Source: Prochilodus magdalenae
Taxonomy: Eukaryota; Chordata; Actinopteri; Characiformes; Prochilodontidae
Direction of reading: 5' to 3'
Length of the DNA stretch: 64,000 nucleotides
Assembly: GCA_024036415.1 (NCBI GenBank)
Contig: JAMWET010001367.1
Span: 1-64,000, forward strand
Each line of letters begins with the position of its first letter. The stretch's first letter is position 1. The notes under the pieces are model-generated. The model was given only the letters and a program-made list of their open reading frames with translations. It was not told the origin of the DNA and made no database searches. The translations under genes and the position numbers were made by a program. Positions 38,983 to 51,807 of this stretch are shown piece by piece.

Positions 38983-41900
38983 ATGTTTACACATACTTTT
39001 AGAATCTAAGGACTTAAAAAAATAAAAATAAAAAACACAAAGTGCCAATACCATACTGGTTCATGTAAGTGCTATGGGGTGGTGGACCCAAGTTTTAATT
39101 AATACATTTATTTATTTTTTAAATAACATTTAGTTTCTGTAAATGAAAAAAAAAGTGACTCCGAGTGCACTCTGAGGATGCTTCAGAGCACTGACAAGTC
39201 ACCTACGTCAGACTACTGAGGCTGTGCAGTAAAGATAAGCCTTTTAAGAAGCGGTGCGAAAACAAAAGGTTTGAACAAAGGAGATGCCGAATTTCAGCAT
39301 GCTCAAACAAAGCAGAAAGAGAATGATACAAAGTTTCTTTTACCAGGGCTCCTTCTTTCACTCTTTAGCTAAGCTTTTTTTGTCAGCATTTTCTTTCCTG
39401 TCCTTTTTCTTTGGCCTTCTCTTTTTGTCTTTCAGACTTTTCTTTTTTCCAGTTAGTCTTTTAGTTTCTTTTGTTTCCTCTTTTACATGCTCCCCATAAC
39501 AGTTTGCCCCTCTAAAAGCTATGGCTGTGAGCATACGTTTGGGCTGAGTATTAATGCCATACCAGGTGTGCCTGGTGAGCACTGATTACTGCAGGGAATT
39601 CTGGGGCTTGGAGTTCTTTGACCTGGATCCACCAGCTCTTCCACTGTGCCACTTGCCTCTGCTGATGACAGGTGACATAGGCTGATCCCAGTATGTTAAA
39701 TCAGCTTTAATATAGAATTTTCTTTAGTCATTTGAGTTTGTATGGTACAAGTAGGTAGTGGGCTTTTTGAGATAGCAGAGTTAGAGGTGTTAGGTGGGGT
39801 ACGGTACTGACCACCCTTTTGTTGCCTGAAAGGATGTACTAGCAGCTGCAATGGTGAAAATACAGAGGCTTGGTAAGGTGGTGTGGTTATTAAGTTTGCT
39901 CAGGTTGATTTGGCTTGAAATATGTTGTATTTAGATACATATTTATACATAAGATAAATTTTAATGATTCCCAGTTGCATAAAAATGATTAGTTTTAAAA
40001 TGAATGACATTGGTATTAAAATGACTAATTGTCATGTAGCATTTAGAAACAACTTCGCAAACACTGAAAGCTAAACACTGCTGAAGCCTGATAAATTAAT
40101 GAGGTGATCCAGATATTAATCTCAGCTTTACTGAACTCGTCAGAGATATGACTGAACTGAAATCTCAGTGCCTCCTTATTGGTTTACATGGTTATGAGTG
40201 ATAAGGTCAGCATCAGTGCTGTACTGGTCCCCTGTTTTGGGGGATATGGGAGCAGCAATGAATAGAAAATATGCAGAGAATTAAATGAAGAAAACTGCCA
40301 GCTAGTAACAGTGAGGAAGAGTGTGAGATAAAATTCCTACTAGATTCCAGCAGATTAAGATGCAATCTAAATGTAATACATAACTTTTGTAGGTGTTCCA
40401 ACAGAATGTGTTACCGAATACATTCAAGTCAGTATATTCAGTATTCATCCATCATACATTTTCAATATGACAAACTATTGAGTAATCACAAGCTTTTTTA
40501 AAAAGAGACTTCACATTTCAGAATTTCTTGTGACAAGAAACATATGAACTGCTGATGGAAAATACAGTTTTTTTACTATTTCTACTTTAAAGATGTGATC
40601 TGTAAACTATTTTGGTTAAATTACTCAAACATTATCTCAACTTATAACTAGAAGATAAAGAAATAACAAGTCTGATAGTAATTTAAAGATGTCTATGTGT
40701 TGTATGGCAGACATATCCACTCAAGTTAGCATGCTAACCAGCTAGGCCAGAGCCATTTCGTAATACCTCTTTGTACCTCAAGAGATGATAGTGTGTGGAA
40801 TGTGCCATCAGTCCAAGACGAGAGAATGAAGAAGTAGCACTGTTGCCTTAACACTGTATACTGGTAAATTGCTTAAGGACAGGTAACCAATTAAAGAACC
40901 TCTTGGGAGGTGATCAGCTCTGGAAAGGAATCCACATTCGGCAGCAAAAAAACTGTGGTATAAATGAAGTCATGCCAAGGGTTTTTTATGTAGCACCTTT
41001 TATAACGGATGTTATCATAAAACTGTATACAGCTTTACAGAGTATCCAGGCCCAGTGAGCTAAACAAGAGTTAGCATTGGTGCTTCTTTCCACCACTGGA
41101 GAAGCTCCTTACGCTGCTGATTATTGCTGATTTCTCACAACTTTTATTCTAGACTGGTAAGAAATGAAGAGGGAGGAGGAAGGAACTGTTCATTTCCTTG
41201 TATCCTAAAAAAAGTTTACACCAGAACTCCCTGCTGATTTGTGTGGAGTGTGGAGCATGAATGTGACAGTTTGCTCCTGCTGCTGCTTTTTGGTCATTTA
41301 AAAGATGCTTTAAGAAGATCTTGCTAGCAGATCAGCTTTTCTGGGGAGGTGTTATGATGGGGGGTTGCCTCAGTCTCTAATCATTATTATTAAGGAGAAA
41401 CAAATAGCTTCTTCAGTACATGAGGACGTGTGGATATTTTTCATTATCCTGGTGTCTGTCACTTTGCACACATGCACTTGCACACAGCGTAAACACAGTT
41501 CCCAGTGCTGCAGTGTTACCTTCACCTGCCAGCAGAGATGTGTCTTGAGCTCTCATTAATAAGCTCTCTAAGGAAAGCTTTCTATAACGTGTGTTGGAAC
41601 AGGAAAGACAATGCAGTGTTATGACCCTCCAGCAATAAAAATGAGGAAATCCAATTTACACAATTTTCCACTTACCCCAAGTGTGGTCAATCAGACAAGA
41701 CATGCTTGGAGTCCAAATTTAGTTCTTGTTATTTATTTATTTAGTTTAGTGCTGAAGCTATGAGGTTAAAGCTGTACAAGAAGTCAACAGGCAACCCAAT
41801 GTTTTCTGTCCTCACTCCTTAAATCTTCTCTCAATGAGCTCAAACCACATGCAGGTCTTTGCTAAGGTGGTGCAGACTTGTAGATGTTCAGATGGTTTGT

Positions 41901-42074
41901 CTAAACTTATTAATAAGCTCTTTGTGATAAATCATATAATGTACTGGTTTTCAGGAATGCGACACTGAACACTGTAGGCAGCTACTTTAGACTGCAGGTG
42001 TAGTGCTAAGCACCACCTGCCCTCCACCTTCATGTGTGCCACATGAACATTCACATATTCGGTCTGACGCCACA
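38983..42074. other. Intergenic, old repeats only
   Basis: No gene was recognised. The plus-strand frame at 39284-39499 and the lysine-rich minus frame at 39358-39582 overlap a T-rich stretch and are unlikely to be genes. At 41640-42040 there is a probable dispersed repeat (see the related piece at 30665-30740). Confidence 0.55.
41636..42040. repeat. Probable dispersed repeat, longer copy
   Basis: The start resembles 30660-30740 (20 of 21 bases in TCAATCAGACAAGACATGCT plus flanking similarity). The remainder (TTTGCTAAGGTGGTGCAGAC and GCGACACTGAACACTGTAGG words) is one I recall from many fish sequences. Class and ends are unknown. Confidence 0.45.
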
Positions 42075-42082
42075 CTTTCTAT
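42075..42082. repeat. 8-bp target-site duplication, left
   Basis: CTTTCTAT directly before the hAT-like element; identical copy at 43082-43089. Confidence 0.9.
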
Positions 42083-43081
42083 TAGGGCTGTACCCGACTC
42101 AAAATTTTGCCAGTCGAATCGGATTCGCCCTTCCTGGCCGACGATTATCGGCGGTATTCGTTTGTGTGTTTTTTTTCTCCATGTACATTATCTAGTAATC
42201 AGTAAATCAATTTCCATACGGTTCAGATCTGATGTCCACCTCATTCAGAAAGTCAGCAGAGTCACAGGAGCATATTTCTGTACTAAAAACGTGGCGTATG
42301 ATGAACGATCTGAACTGGAGCCTGATTTAATTACAGGATACAGCGTCCGGGCAGCAGCTTGTATACATGCTAAACATTAGCGCTTATAGCGTATAGTCTT
42401 TTCAATTTCACTTCTATCAGCTTCTTCAGTAGGACGACCCTTCGTCTTTCATCTCTCATAAATAATGAACTGCTAAATAAAACCAGATTAGTCCATATTT
42501 AAATTATTATTATTATTATTATGTTTATCGGCAGGCAGATTAAGTGACTGTACTTATCTTTAAATAAAGATAATCTTAGCTGTAAATAAATAAATAAATA
42601 TCTGTAATTTAGATTCTAAAATAACGGAATTATAGTAAAACAAAGGTCTTCGGTCCATGTCCCCTTCACCGCAAACAGCCGTTATGTCTAAACCGAAAGT
42701 CAGCTCCCTCGTGTGAAGCAGTGTTGGATGTCTGACTAAATGAAGAGCAGGATTTGGTTTAATTTGTTTTCTTCTTCAAAAGTTCCTCCATACTTTCTCT
42801 GAGACATCTTGTTTCTCAGCCTTAGCTTCGTTCAACGATGTCAACGGTTAGCTTTGTTCAACCGCCAGCGCATGGTGTCACGTGGATTAAATATTTTAGC
42901 AAGCATGCGTCATAGCTCAGCTAGACCTTTATTATATATTTATTATTCCCTTTAATAATTAGTAAAATGTCTTTTTACGTTCTTAAAGTTCTTGTGCATT
43001 TTTGTAAGCTTTAGTCTGTTTTACGGGGAAAAAAAAGGTCGACTGACGATTAGAATCGTCGACTTGTAGAGGGCAGCCCTA
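42083..43081. mobile_element. Non-autonomous hAT-like element with 8-bp target duplication
   Basis: The element starts TAGGGCTGTACCCGACT and ends in the complementary AGGGCAGCCCTA. GTCGA-rich subterminal words (CAGTCGAATCGG on the left, AATCGTCGACTTG on the right) mirror each other. It is flanked on both sides by CTTTCTAT (42075-42082 and 43082-43089), the 8-bp duplication typical of hAT insertions. It is 999 bp long. It has no transposase-like frame; the 125-codon frame at 42003-42380 crosses the element border and is not a gene. A truncated relative lies at 38266-38982. Confidence 0.9.
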
Positions 43082-43089
43082 CTTTCTAT
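43082..43089. repeat. 8-bp target-site duplication, right
   Basis: CTTTCTAT directly after the hAT-like element. Confidence 0.9.
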
Positions 43090-46000
43090 AGATCCCAAAA
43101 GCAAACAACACTGACAGAACTGGTGAATCTTTTTAAAACATGTCCTTCTTAAATGAAGCAAAAAAGGATCTTAATTGTTTTTGGTTGAGCTAGCTGTCTT
43201 CTATAGTCCCTTTCTGTCTAACAAGTCTGAGAACCGGAACACAAAGATGTGGGTTCATAGCAAGAAACATAGTTTAAAAAAAAAAACAAAAAAAAACAAA
43301 AACATAATCTATATTCAGGAAATCCAGAAAAGACCAGTCTGGCATTTGCCAGTGGGTGCTAACGTTAGTTAACCTTGTTTTTCTGTAACTCACCTAAGCA
43401 GCTGCAGCCATTTCCTCTTTCACATCTCAAGGAAAGTGGGAGAATCTTTAGTGAGTTTTGTGGACTTTATCTATTCAAACAAGAAGAGACACAGCGCTGC
43501 GGCATCTTGAAAAGATGAGAGCCTCCGGCAACACATGAAGGCTTGGACCCAGGCGTAAAGTCAATACATCACGTCTTAACAAGTGGACAGCCTCACTGCT
43601 AAAACTGGAATCTTAACAAGCCAAAAAATTCAGAAAACGGGCAACAGATTTCACTTTCTATATAATTATGAGCAAACTAGACATGTTCGTTTAAGACCGA
43701 TCAGATAGATTTCAGATACCTTATTCACAATTATCTTATGTAGACAAATCAGCTAAAGTAATAAGTTAGTAAACTTCTTAACTTTTGTTCATGTTTTAAT
43801 TATAACGTCTTAATCATTTCTCATATTGAAGCCGTTGTAAGATGATTATAATTATATTTCTAGGGATTTATTTTGCCAGTTTAAGAGATTTTATTTAGTC
43901 AAATTATCTCACTATACTTGCAAATCATTCTGCTTGTTTTAAGCATACTTTTATAATATGCAAAATTAGAGCTATTATTAATATACACTGAATGAAGAAA
44001 AATCATCAGTTTCATCTTAAACCTTTTTAAAAACATTTTAAAAGTTTAAAAGGTGCCATTAAGTTTAAAGTTAAATCAAACTGAAAATATTGATTTACTT
44101 TACTTTCCAGCTCATGGCTTTATGCATAGTGGCTTTAAATTGCTTTCTGTGAGTCCGCCAGTACATAGTGGTTGTAGTTTCATCTTAGCAAGTTTAAGGT
44201 ACAGACTTATTAATGTGTTTTTGTCACCTGTTATAATTACTGACTTTTATAAGCATCTTTCACAATGGCTCCTAGCAACATCTACTAGTATACTCTTTTA
44301 CTCTACCTCTACCTTCAGTTTGAGTTACACCAGCTAAACTGAGCCAGGGCTGAACATTAAAAAAATTGGATGTTGGTGGATTTCAACAGTCCACCAACTC
44401 AAAAGTTCACTAATGTAGTTAACTTGCATTTCCTGCCAGCAGCAATGTGGCTCAGCTGACAGTACTTAAGTAAGTTATACTTACTTATTTATAAGTAAAT
44501 CAAAGCCAATAATTGAGTAAAAGGTTATCTGTACTTGCATTGGTAAGTACTCACAAAGTCAAGTTCATTGGATTTCCTGACATAATTTAAAACTTAAAAA
44601 CTCATTGAATCTAGTAATCTAGAAATCACTGACCTTATAAATTTACACTGATGAATTTGGGTAAAGTGTTTTGCAGTGTAGTGAAATAATTTGCCTCACT
44701 AAAATTGTAAAAACTCTTAAAAGAGTAACATAATTTTATAATAATCATATGAAGGACCTTAAAGGAGACCTAAATGGATGGGTTCAGAAAAGTCATTGGG
44801 GTTACATTTGCTACATTTATAGATTTCACATTTGCTAGATTTCTAGATTGTTAGCAATGTCAGCCTTGTAGATGGTCTAGAGGCCTAATTTGGACACCAA
44901 ACATATCTTGACTCATCGACTACATTTAGTGCAAAAGGATTCATTAGATTAGATTGGAATTGGAATTAGATTAGACTGGAATTCATATTTTTCCCACAAC
45001 AATGGGTGTAAAGAGTAGTTAACAAAAATAGATTTTCCCCTAATGCCATAAAGTCAAGGCTGTTTGATATTACATAACTGGGAAGCTGTCCGAGAAAAGA
45101 CTGTGATTATTTAGGTACGTAATTTAAAGGTTAATTGGTGACTATATGCTTTCATTACCTCCTCTAAAGAAGAGAACTTCAGACACTGAACATGTCATGA
45201 CTGCTCTTCTGCATTTGATGTAAGGTTAGAACTGTCATTATATCTGACCTTTGTCCCAGTTAACTACATACTGTCGTACTGAGTGTGTAATATAGACGCA
45301 TGGTGAGATATTGTTTGAGGTATGTAATGTGCTCCAGTCACTGCAGCTAGAAAAACATAGCTATTAGGTTTGGTCTAAATATGGCTCTGTGCATGAGCCT
45401 GAGAAATTATTGTTAAACATAACAGCAATTTACTGCATAACTGCATATTTTATTATTAGAAGATTGAAACAAGAGTTATTGCACAAAGGGAATAAAATGC
45501 CCACACTCGTTTGACACTTCATTTGTCTTTATCTATAGGTTGTAGATTACTTCAGCAAATTACAGAGTGTATTTTCATTTTTTACAAATATTGTAAGAAA
45601 ATCAAAACACATCAACATATACTCCATTTAATAAGAATAAATATGATTGTAAATGCATCGAACAGAAAAACAACGCACAACAACACCGGGTCCAGGTCGA
45701 GAAAAGGAAAAAAGGAAAAGAAACATTGTACACCTAAATTTGTTATAACTTTTTATATAAAAGCTTTACAGTAATAAATCTTTCGTCTTCTACAAAAATA
45801 ATCTCGCTAACTCTTGAGAGGGAAGAAGTGGCTTCCAAGCTAATTGGCTCGCTGCTACTGCTCGTCCAGTTACAGCTTTGCGTCGCATGATGTTATACGA
45901 AACGTCTTCCCTCATAGCCAATAACACTGGCCGTGTTGTTCTCCGTCAACTTAGTTTAAGAAGAGTGGACCTTTAGGGTCCTGTCCGTGTGGATATGATG

Positions 46001-46266
46001 GTGGGTTTCATTTCAATGGATTTTGTATTTGTAATACGTACTCTTTTGATTTTGCTCTATTAGGTCTGAAAGGTTGGGTCAGAAATATTTATACTGATGA
46101 GAGAAATGAGAAAAAATTTATGAATCATTCCGTATTTCATCCGGTCAGATCCGTGTCCTGTTGCTGGTATTTTTTGCTTGGCCTTTTACTAGACTTACTT
46201 GTACTATTCAGACAGGATCCGGTTGACATCTGTATATCTTCCTATGTATTCATCTATCATTCTTTG
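43090..46266. other. Intergenic, AT-rich, nothing recognised
   Basis: Several kilobases without exon-like frames, named repeats or RNA genes. The right end may belong to a long 3' untranslated region of the minus-strand SorCS gene, but no polyadenylation site can be picked with confidence. Confidence 0.5.
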
Positions 46267-46546
46267 TATATATACATATATATCGTCGCTGTCCAAAGAA
46301 AAACAAGTATCTCCAAAATGGCAACTTTACAGGAGAGGCCAAAAACCTCATTCAAGTTTAATGTAAGTCAATAGAACCAGACGTCCTTCCGAGTGCTTCT
46401 GGGCCATTTCAGCTGGTCCGTTCGTCATGCATATCTCACAAAGTGTAAACGGCAGCGGCTGTTTTCAAATGATGCATAAAAGTCAAAATGGACAAAAATG
46501 GAGATACATGTTTTTCAGTGGACAGCGACGATATATGTATATATAT
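46267..46546. mobile_element. MITE with 45-bp terminal inverted repeats
   Basis: Left end 46267-46314 (TATATACATATATATCGTCG, CTGTCC, then ACAAGTATCTCC) and right end 46500-46546 are inverted copies with a few differences. The inside has no coding frame of substance. The inner phrases (CTTTACAGGAGAGGCCAAAA and AAAATGGACAAAAATGGAGA) look like a family frequent in fish. Target duplication cannot be separated from the TA-rich ends. Confidence 0.8.
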
Positions 46547-46553
46547 TCTTCAT

Positions 46554-47018
46554 TGTTCATCCTGTTCTTTAGTGGTCACTGCACTGTCTGATCCACTCGT
46601 ACCAGTGCAACCCACCACTATGTCAGCATCACCGCAGTGCTGAAAATGATTGACCACCCAAATAATATCTGCTTGTGGTGGTCCTGTAGGGGTCCTGACC
46701 CTTAAAGAACAGGGCGAAAGGGAGTAACAACTTATGCAGAGAATTAGATGGACTATCGTCTGTAATGGTAGAACTACAATTAGAGCTGATAAAACTGAGA
46801 TACTGAGTACTGATACAAGAAGGTGTATCTAAAACAGCGGCCAGTGGGTGTGTGTATATAGTGCTGCCCTCCACACCTCAGACAGGGGTTCGATTTCCTG
46901 CCCGGGCAACCACACCAAGCTACATAATACGAGCTCTGGGAAAGGCTCCAAATGTTAATTTCACCTACATCCTGGTTTTAAATGAACCAACATCTGTTCA
47001 TCCTGTTCTTTAGTGGTC
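46554..47018. repeat. Composite repeat flanked by 24-bp direct repeats
   Basis: The phrase TGTTCATCCTGTTCTTTAGT plus GGTC occurs at 46554-46577 and again at 46995-47018. Between them lies a dispersed fish repeat (CCACCCAAATAATATCTGCT, GTGGTGGTCCTG, GGGTCCTGACCC; 46600-46833). It is followed by a tRNA-derived SINE-like unit with a B box (GGGGTTCGATTTCC, 46885-46898) and CGGGCAACCACACCAAGC. The direct repeats could be a long target duplication of the inserted block or part of the repeat itself. Confidence 0.65.
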
Positions 47019-48937
47019 CTGGAGGAACATTATTTCGTTTCACTGTGTACTGTACACCACTGTATATGGCTGAAATGCCAAATAAAACCAGTTGAACTTG
47101 ATCTGCCAAATGCGCAAATGTGAATGATTTAGGTAAGACCATGCAGTGACATAATGAACCGCAGAAATAAACCTGGGTTATATCCATCCTATGCTATGGT
47201 GGTAATAATTATGTTATATAAATGAGCCTAGCTCAAATATATAAGACTGTACAATAAACCTAAAATGTGATTAAAATGTGTCAATAATTAACAAATAACC
47301 TGAATGGTAGTAAAACTGAGAAATGGTGGTTATTGCTCTCTCCGTCTGCTCAGCACAGCTGCATTCAAACAGTTTAAGCGTCAGTAGATCAACAATGAAA
47401 TGGTGACCTACTCAAACAGCTGTGTTCCTTACATTCTATAACCTGCATACGTTTTAGCTTTGACTAATTTAATACAGTTATTTGGGAGAAATCACATAAA
47501 TAACACTGAGTAACTCAACATCATCTGGCAATAAAGCTATTAGCATTATGTTTTGGATGTACTGAGTGCATTCATTAGATCCTGACCAGGTTTATGGCTG
47601 GCCATTCTCTAAATGACGAACACTAAATTGACTTGCATGCTATTAATGAGTTTCAAAGCTAAGTCCATATGCTTTACATGTTAGAAGCAGGGGGGTTTCT
47701 ATCCAGACAGTCTGGAGTTCAGCTATTTCAGCTAGTTACAGTTTTACAGCTTTTAATATTTAATATTATTTAGAAAGCTGCTTATGATTACACTATGAAT
47801 TTTACATTTATTGCACCACTAACAGACAAGCATCCTGTGCTAATCCATTATGAACATAATAGGTGAAGTGTAGTAGCAATACCTCACTGACATTTCATAC
47901 ATTCAGAAAACCTGTCCTGTCTGAATAGTACTTAAGCATTTTCTGACAGATAACCGCTTAATTGTTACACAAGACTGTGTCCCAACCTCTTAACCTCTTA
48001 ACCTCTTAAATTTCATCCTAAAGACCATTCAGACCACATAGCTTTGTACACAATGACATGAACTTTATGTCAGATTTTGGGTCTGTATGTATGAAATATT
48101 CTCTTGCAATGAAGTTGTCATTGGGCTATGTTCGTCAAAACTCATAAAGGATACAGAACAGAATGCCTTTAAATCCCTTTTAAGCGTCCAGCCCTCCAAT
48201 TTGTCCTCAGAGTTCCGTGGTAAAGACATTATTCACTTACAGTACATTCATCAGCTTATGAAAATACAAAAAACTAAAACAGAAATCTAAATGATAATAA
48301 TGTGATTATATATAGTTAATGTTGTAAAACAAATGTACATATACACACACACTCTCTGAGAAGAATAAAAATCTTTTTTTTAAAACAAGAATATACGTAC
48401 ATATATATGTACACCAGGCATAGGTGTATGTCAAGGTAAGTTAGGATCTGTTACGTCTTCCGAAGTTGCTCAGCAGTATTTTACATAAATAAAATAAGGA
48501 AAAAAAAACAGGATTATATTAAGATAAAATAATAATCAGCTAATAAGGCTAATAATATGTAAAATAGATTACCGCTCACATGATTTGGTCACAGATCTCT
48601 AACGTCTTAAATGAAGTACAACAGGAAAATAGAATAAAACTAAATCAAAGGAAAAAAAGACAAAATAATTACAAGAAAAAAGAACCAAAGTAACTAAATA
48701 AGACACACAAGATAAAAGGAGCTAAATATAAAGATATATAAACAGCTATAAAGAGCATGAAGAAGAAAAATCAAAAACGGCTGAAAAATATACTAAAATT
48801 AAAATTTTAAAAAGAAGAGAAAAAAAGAATAATAATAATAAAATACAAAAAAGAAGAGAAGGGTACAAAAAAGAAGCAGAAACAAAATGGGTAGAATAAA
48901 CAAAGAAGAAGAAAACAAATAAAATAAAAAATGAGAA

Positions 48938-48990
<53 letters not shown>

Positions 48991-50215
48991 TGATGATGAT
49001 GATGATGATGATAATAAGCAGAAGAAGGAAAAGAAAGAAGCACACAGGGTTTATTTGAAGAAAACATGACGACATCCCCATAGTTCTCTCATGTCTCTTC
49101 TGTTATCTATTGCACGTATTAAAAAATGAAAAATATTAAATATTAAACCATATGCTCACACATTCATATCTGTCAAACAAAGTGTACAGTTCACTTTTGG
49201 TATGATTAATTTAAAAGCGATAAAGAAAAAAGTGCATGCTGTGTATTACTGTGTTGAAGGGTAGAGTGATAGAGCGAGTTAGTAGTTCATTATGTTACAA
49301 GGAAGGAAGGAAACGCACTCATGAATGTTAATGTAGCTTCTGAAATGACCTGCTTCTCCGCAGTGACATTGTCCATCAACAGACCGATCACGCTCTCTAC
49401 AGTTATGTACAGTTCTCGCTGTGTAGTTTGCAACAGGATTAGAACAGGAAACCTGCTGTTCCGAGCTGAGGAATACGAACAAAGATCTGCTGTTTGTTCC
49501 TCTTTTTGACTAAAACAAACAAAATCTACCAGCATCTAAATATACCACAACACAAAGACAACAAAAACAGACAACAAAACAAAAGGGGAGGGGCATAGAA
49601 GAAAATGATGATAAAAAAAAGCTTTACAGTATAATTATCCCTACGGTTGATTCGGTTCTATATGGACTTTAGCAGAAAATGAAAACTATTGTGCCAAATA
49701 CAGCATTTCAAAATTACACATTTGAAATCTAATTTATTTAAAGCAATTATTGATATCTTGGTTGAGTTTGTTACTAAAATACTCCCACATCTCACAAACA
49801 CGCTCATGATATACAAAATAAACATGAACCTTTATTCTATATACTAATGGATAAATACTGTACTGCTCCATTTCTGCAGTACTGGAAAGCAAATAGGTGT
49901 AAAAGACACTTAAGCTGAAACCAAGTTATTTTAGCTTTTTTTTTTTTAATTTTCCCTTTTTTTCCCCATTTTTGAAATGATAGTACATGCTGGCCTTTCC
50001 TTCTAATTGCGTTATGTACTGGTAATTGTTATAAATAAATGTCATTAAAAATGTTCTCTTATTGGATAGACATACGTATAAAAACCTGTACACAGTTTCT
50101 TCTGGTATTCACAAAGCACAGTAAAGTGTCAATGTCCAACATGCACAGGTACTGTATAAAGCTTAAAACCTTTGTGTCTGGATGTTCAATGTCCTTTGCA
50201 TGATAGTCTGGAAAC
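47019..50215 (-). other. 3' flank / probable 3' untranslated region of the SorCS gene, with microsatellites
   Basis: This lies directly downstream (minus strand) of the SorCS stop codon at 50216-50218. It is AT-rich, as fish 3' UTRs often are. TTTATT (minus-strand AATAAA) occurs at 49832-49837 and elsewhere, so the transcript end is undecided. The isoleucine-run frame at 48746-49081 is only the translation of an AAT microsatellite. No other gene was seen. Confidence 0.4.
48940..49015. repeat. Compound (AAT)n(GAT)n microsatellite
   Basis: AAT run of roughly 16 units passing into about eight GAT units. Confidence 0.95.
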
Positions 50216-50280
50216 TCAGACGTCGATGTATGTAGGAAGTTCTGTTGAGAATTTGACACGTGGGTGAGGCTTAATGCATT
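50216..50280 (-). CDS. sorcs1/sorcs3: SorCS receptor, probable terminal coding exon (short)
   Basis: After a minus-strand acceptor (CCTCTCTTGCAG just above 50280), 65 nt continue the phase left by the donor at 52989. A leftover G plus AA makes GAA, then the frame reads ECIKPHPRVKFSTELPTYIDV and TGA at 50216-50218. From memory, mammalian SorCS tails end in STKEIPTYVNV or a related STKEIP sequence, so STELPTYIDV fits well. The last residues (IDV) could be a PDZ-type ligand; that is inference. In the other frame the exon would stay open longer (NALSLTHVSN onward) but would not fit the phase. RNA data would decide. The 2.7-kb intron upstream is 50281-52989. Confidence 0.62.
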
Positions 50281-51213
50281 CTGCAAGAGAGGTAAAAACA
50301 GCACGGGGGGTGTGTTAGTTGTTGCCAGAGGTTATCGTCATGAAGTTCATTTCTAAGATGGATTTGAAGGCTGGTTTTTACTATACTACACAAAGTGGAA
50401 TAAGGAGAGTTCAGTAGACAGAACTGACATAAGTCCTCAAACACTGCTGTTCCTCTTTCAAACAGTTGCACATATGACGGCAGAGCAAATATCAGCTACA
50501 ACTGTTCGATGCTGTGAAGGAAATACTGCCACTTTCATACCCTTCATACCCTGCCAATCGTCAGTGGGCATGGTTGATGTTCTTTTTTAAACAAGGCTGT
50601 GAGTTATTACCTTAAATGTCATAGCTTTTACAAGCACCAGAATGTAGCTGTGGGACCATTTAAGGTGGAACAGAAAATCTGCGAAACAAGCTGGTGAATA
50701 GGAAACCAACTTTAGCTCCCACATCTTTAACAGGATCCTGGATGACATTCATTCCAAGACGTTTCACTCTGGACAGTGTAGGTAACGTTAGCATAACGTT
50801 ATGCTCATTTTATTTTCCTGCTTGTGACAGTTCGACATGCACAGAGGAATTCCAAGGATTCTTTAGCCATTCTATATAATTTAATTGCAGGGCAATTCAG
50901 AGCACTTTTACATGAAATGGGTTACAGTAGAGGAACTACTGGGAACTGGGCTACATATGCTCTGCATATATTTCTTCACCATGAATGTACATATAAAAAT
51001 ATGTTTTAATCCAAATTTAGGCCCAAATCTCCTCAAAACCCAGTGACCTCAGTGTCTTTATGACCATTACATTTAATAACATTCCATACAGGAGCATTAG
51101 TGGTAGATCTTATCACCACCACTGTTAATTATTCTGACCTGGCTTCTGAGGTTTCTCTCAAATGGAGCTTATCACACCAAACCCTGTTTTGCTTACATCT
51201 CAGTCATTTAGCC

Positions 51214-51230
51214 TAACCCTAACCCTAACA
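51214..51230. repeat. Short interstitial telomere-like repeat
   Basis: Two and a half units of CCCTAA (CTAACCCTAACCCTAAC). Confidence 0.8.
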
Positions 51231-51807
51231 GAAAATTTGGAAGTCCCCTTTAAACCCAGTAACTTGATCCTATCTGATAAAATGGGTTATGCTGTATAAG
51301 GCTGAGTTTTCAAGGCTGACTCTCTGCTGTGAAGTCAACATTGTTAAAACAGATAGCGACCCATTTATGCAACCTGATCTCACAAATAATGCATTAGAAC
51401 CCTCACAGAAGCATTTTCTCTGGATCCCGTATGAACTCTGGCTGCCTGCTGGAAATTCCTAAAACTGGTGAAGCAGGTTTCTGTGTTCTGACGTCTGCTC
51501 CGAGGCTCCTAAAGCTTGTTTTAAGCTCTGAAGGTGCTGGAATTCTTTGCCAGTATTTTTGTTGACAGTTAAAAAAATATAGCTATTTATAAACTTTGGC
51601 TTTCATGTAGTTTGCGTTTTTTGTTCTACCTTTAAGGCTTGTTCAAGTCGCACGTTAAGCACCTATTATGATTATGGTGCTTATGAAACCTCTATTTTTT
51701 TTTTACCTCCTTCTTTTCTTCTTCTAATGCCACTATTTACGATATTTTCATTTAGATAGAGAATTTCCAAAATTTTATTTTTTTTACTATGAATTCTTGC
51801 ATTCCAA

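Noticed and set aside
39284..39582. Lysine-rich and phenylalanine-rich overlapping frames
   Set aside because: Both come from one T-rich/A-rich tract with CTTTTT-type low complexity.
42003..42380. 125-codon frame
   Set aside because: Crosses the border of the hAT-like element and its target duplication; a chance frame.
48746..49081. 111-codon frame with a long isoleucine run
   Set aside because: It is the translation of an AAT/GAT microsatellite.
50059..50280. Longer reading of the SorCS terminal exon (NALSLTHVSN onward)
   Set aside because: Needs a different splice phase from the upstream donor; the phase-compatible reading ends STELPTYIDV, which resembles known SorCS tails.
51214..51230. 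Telomere fusion site
   Set aside because: Only two and a half repeat units in one orientation; too short for a fusion relic.
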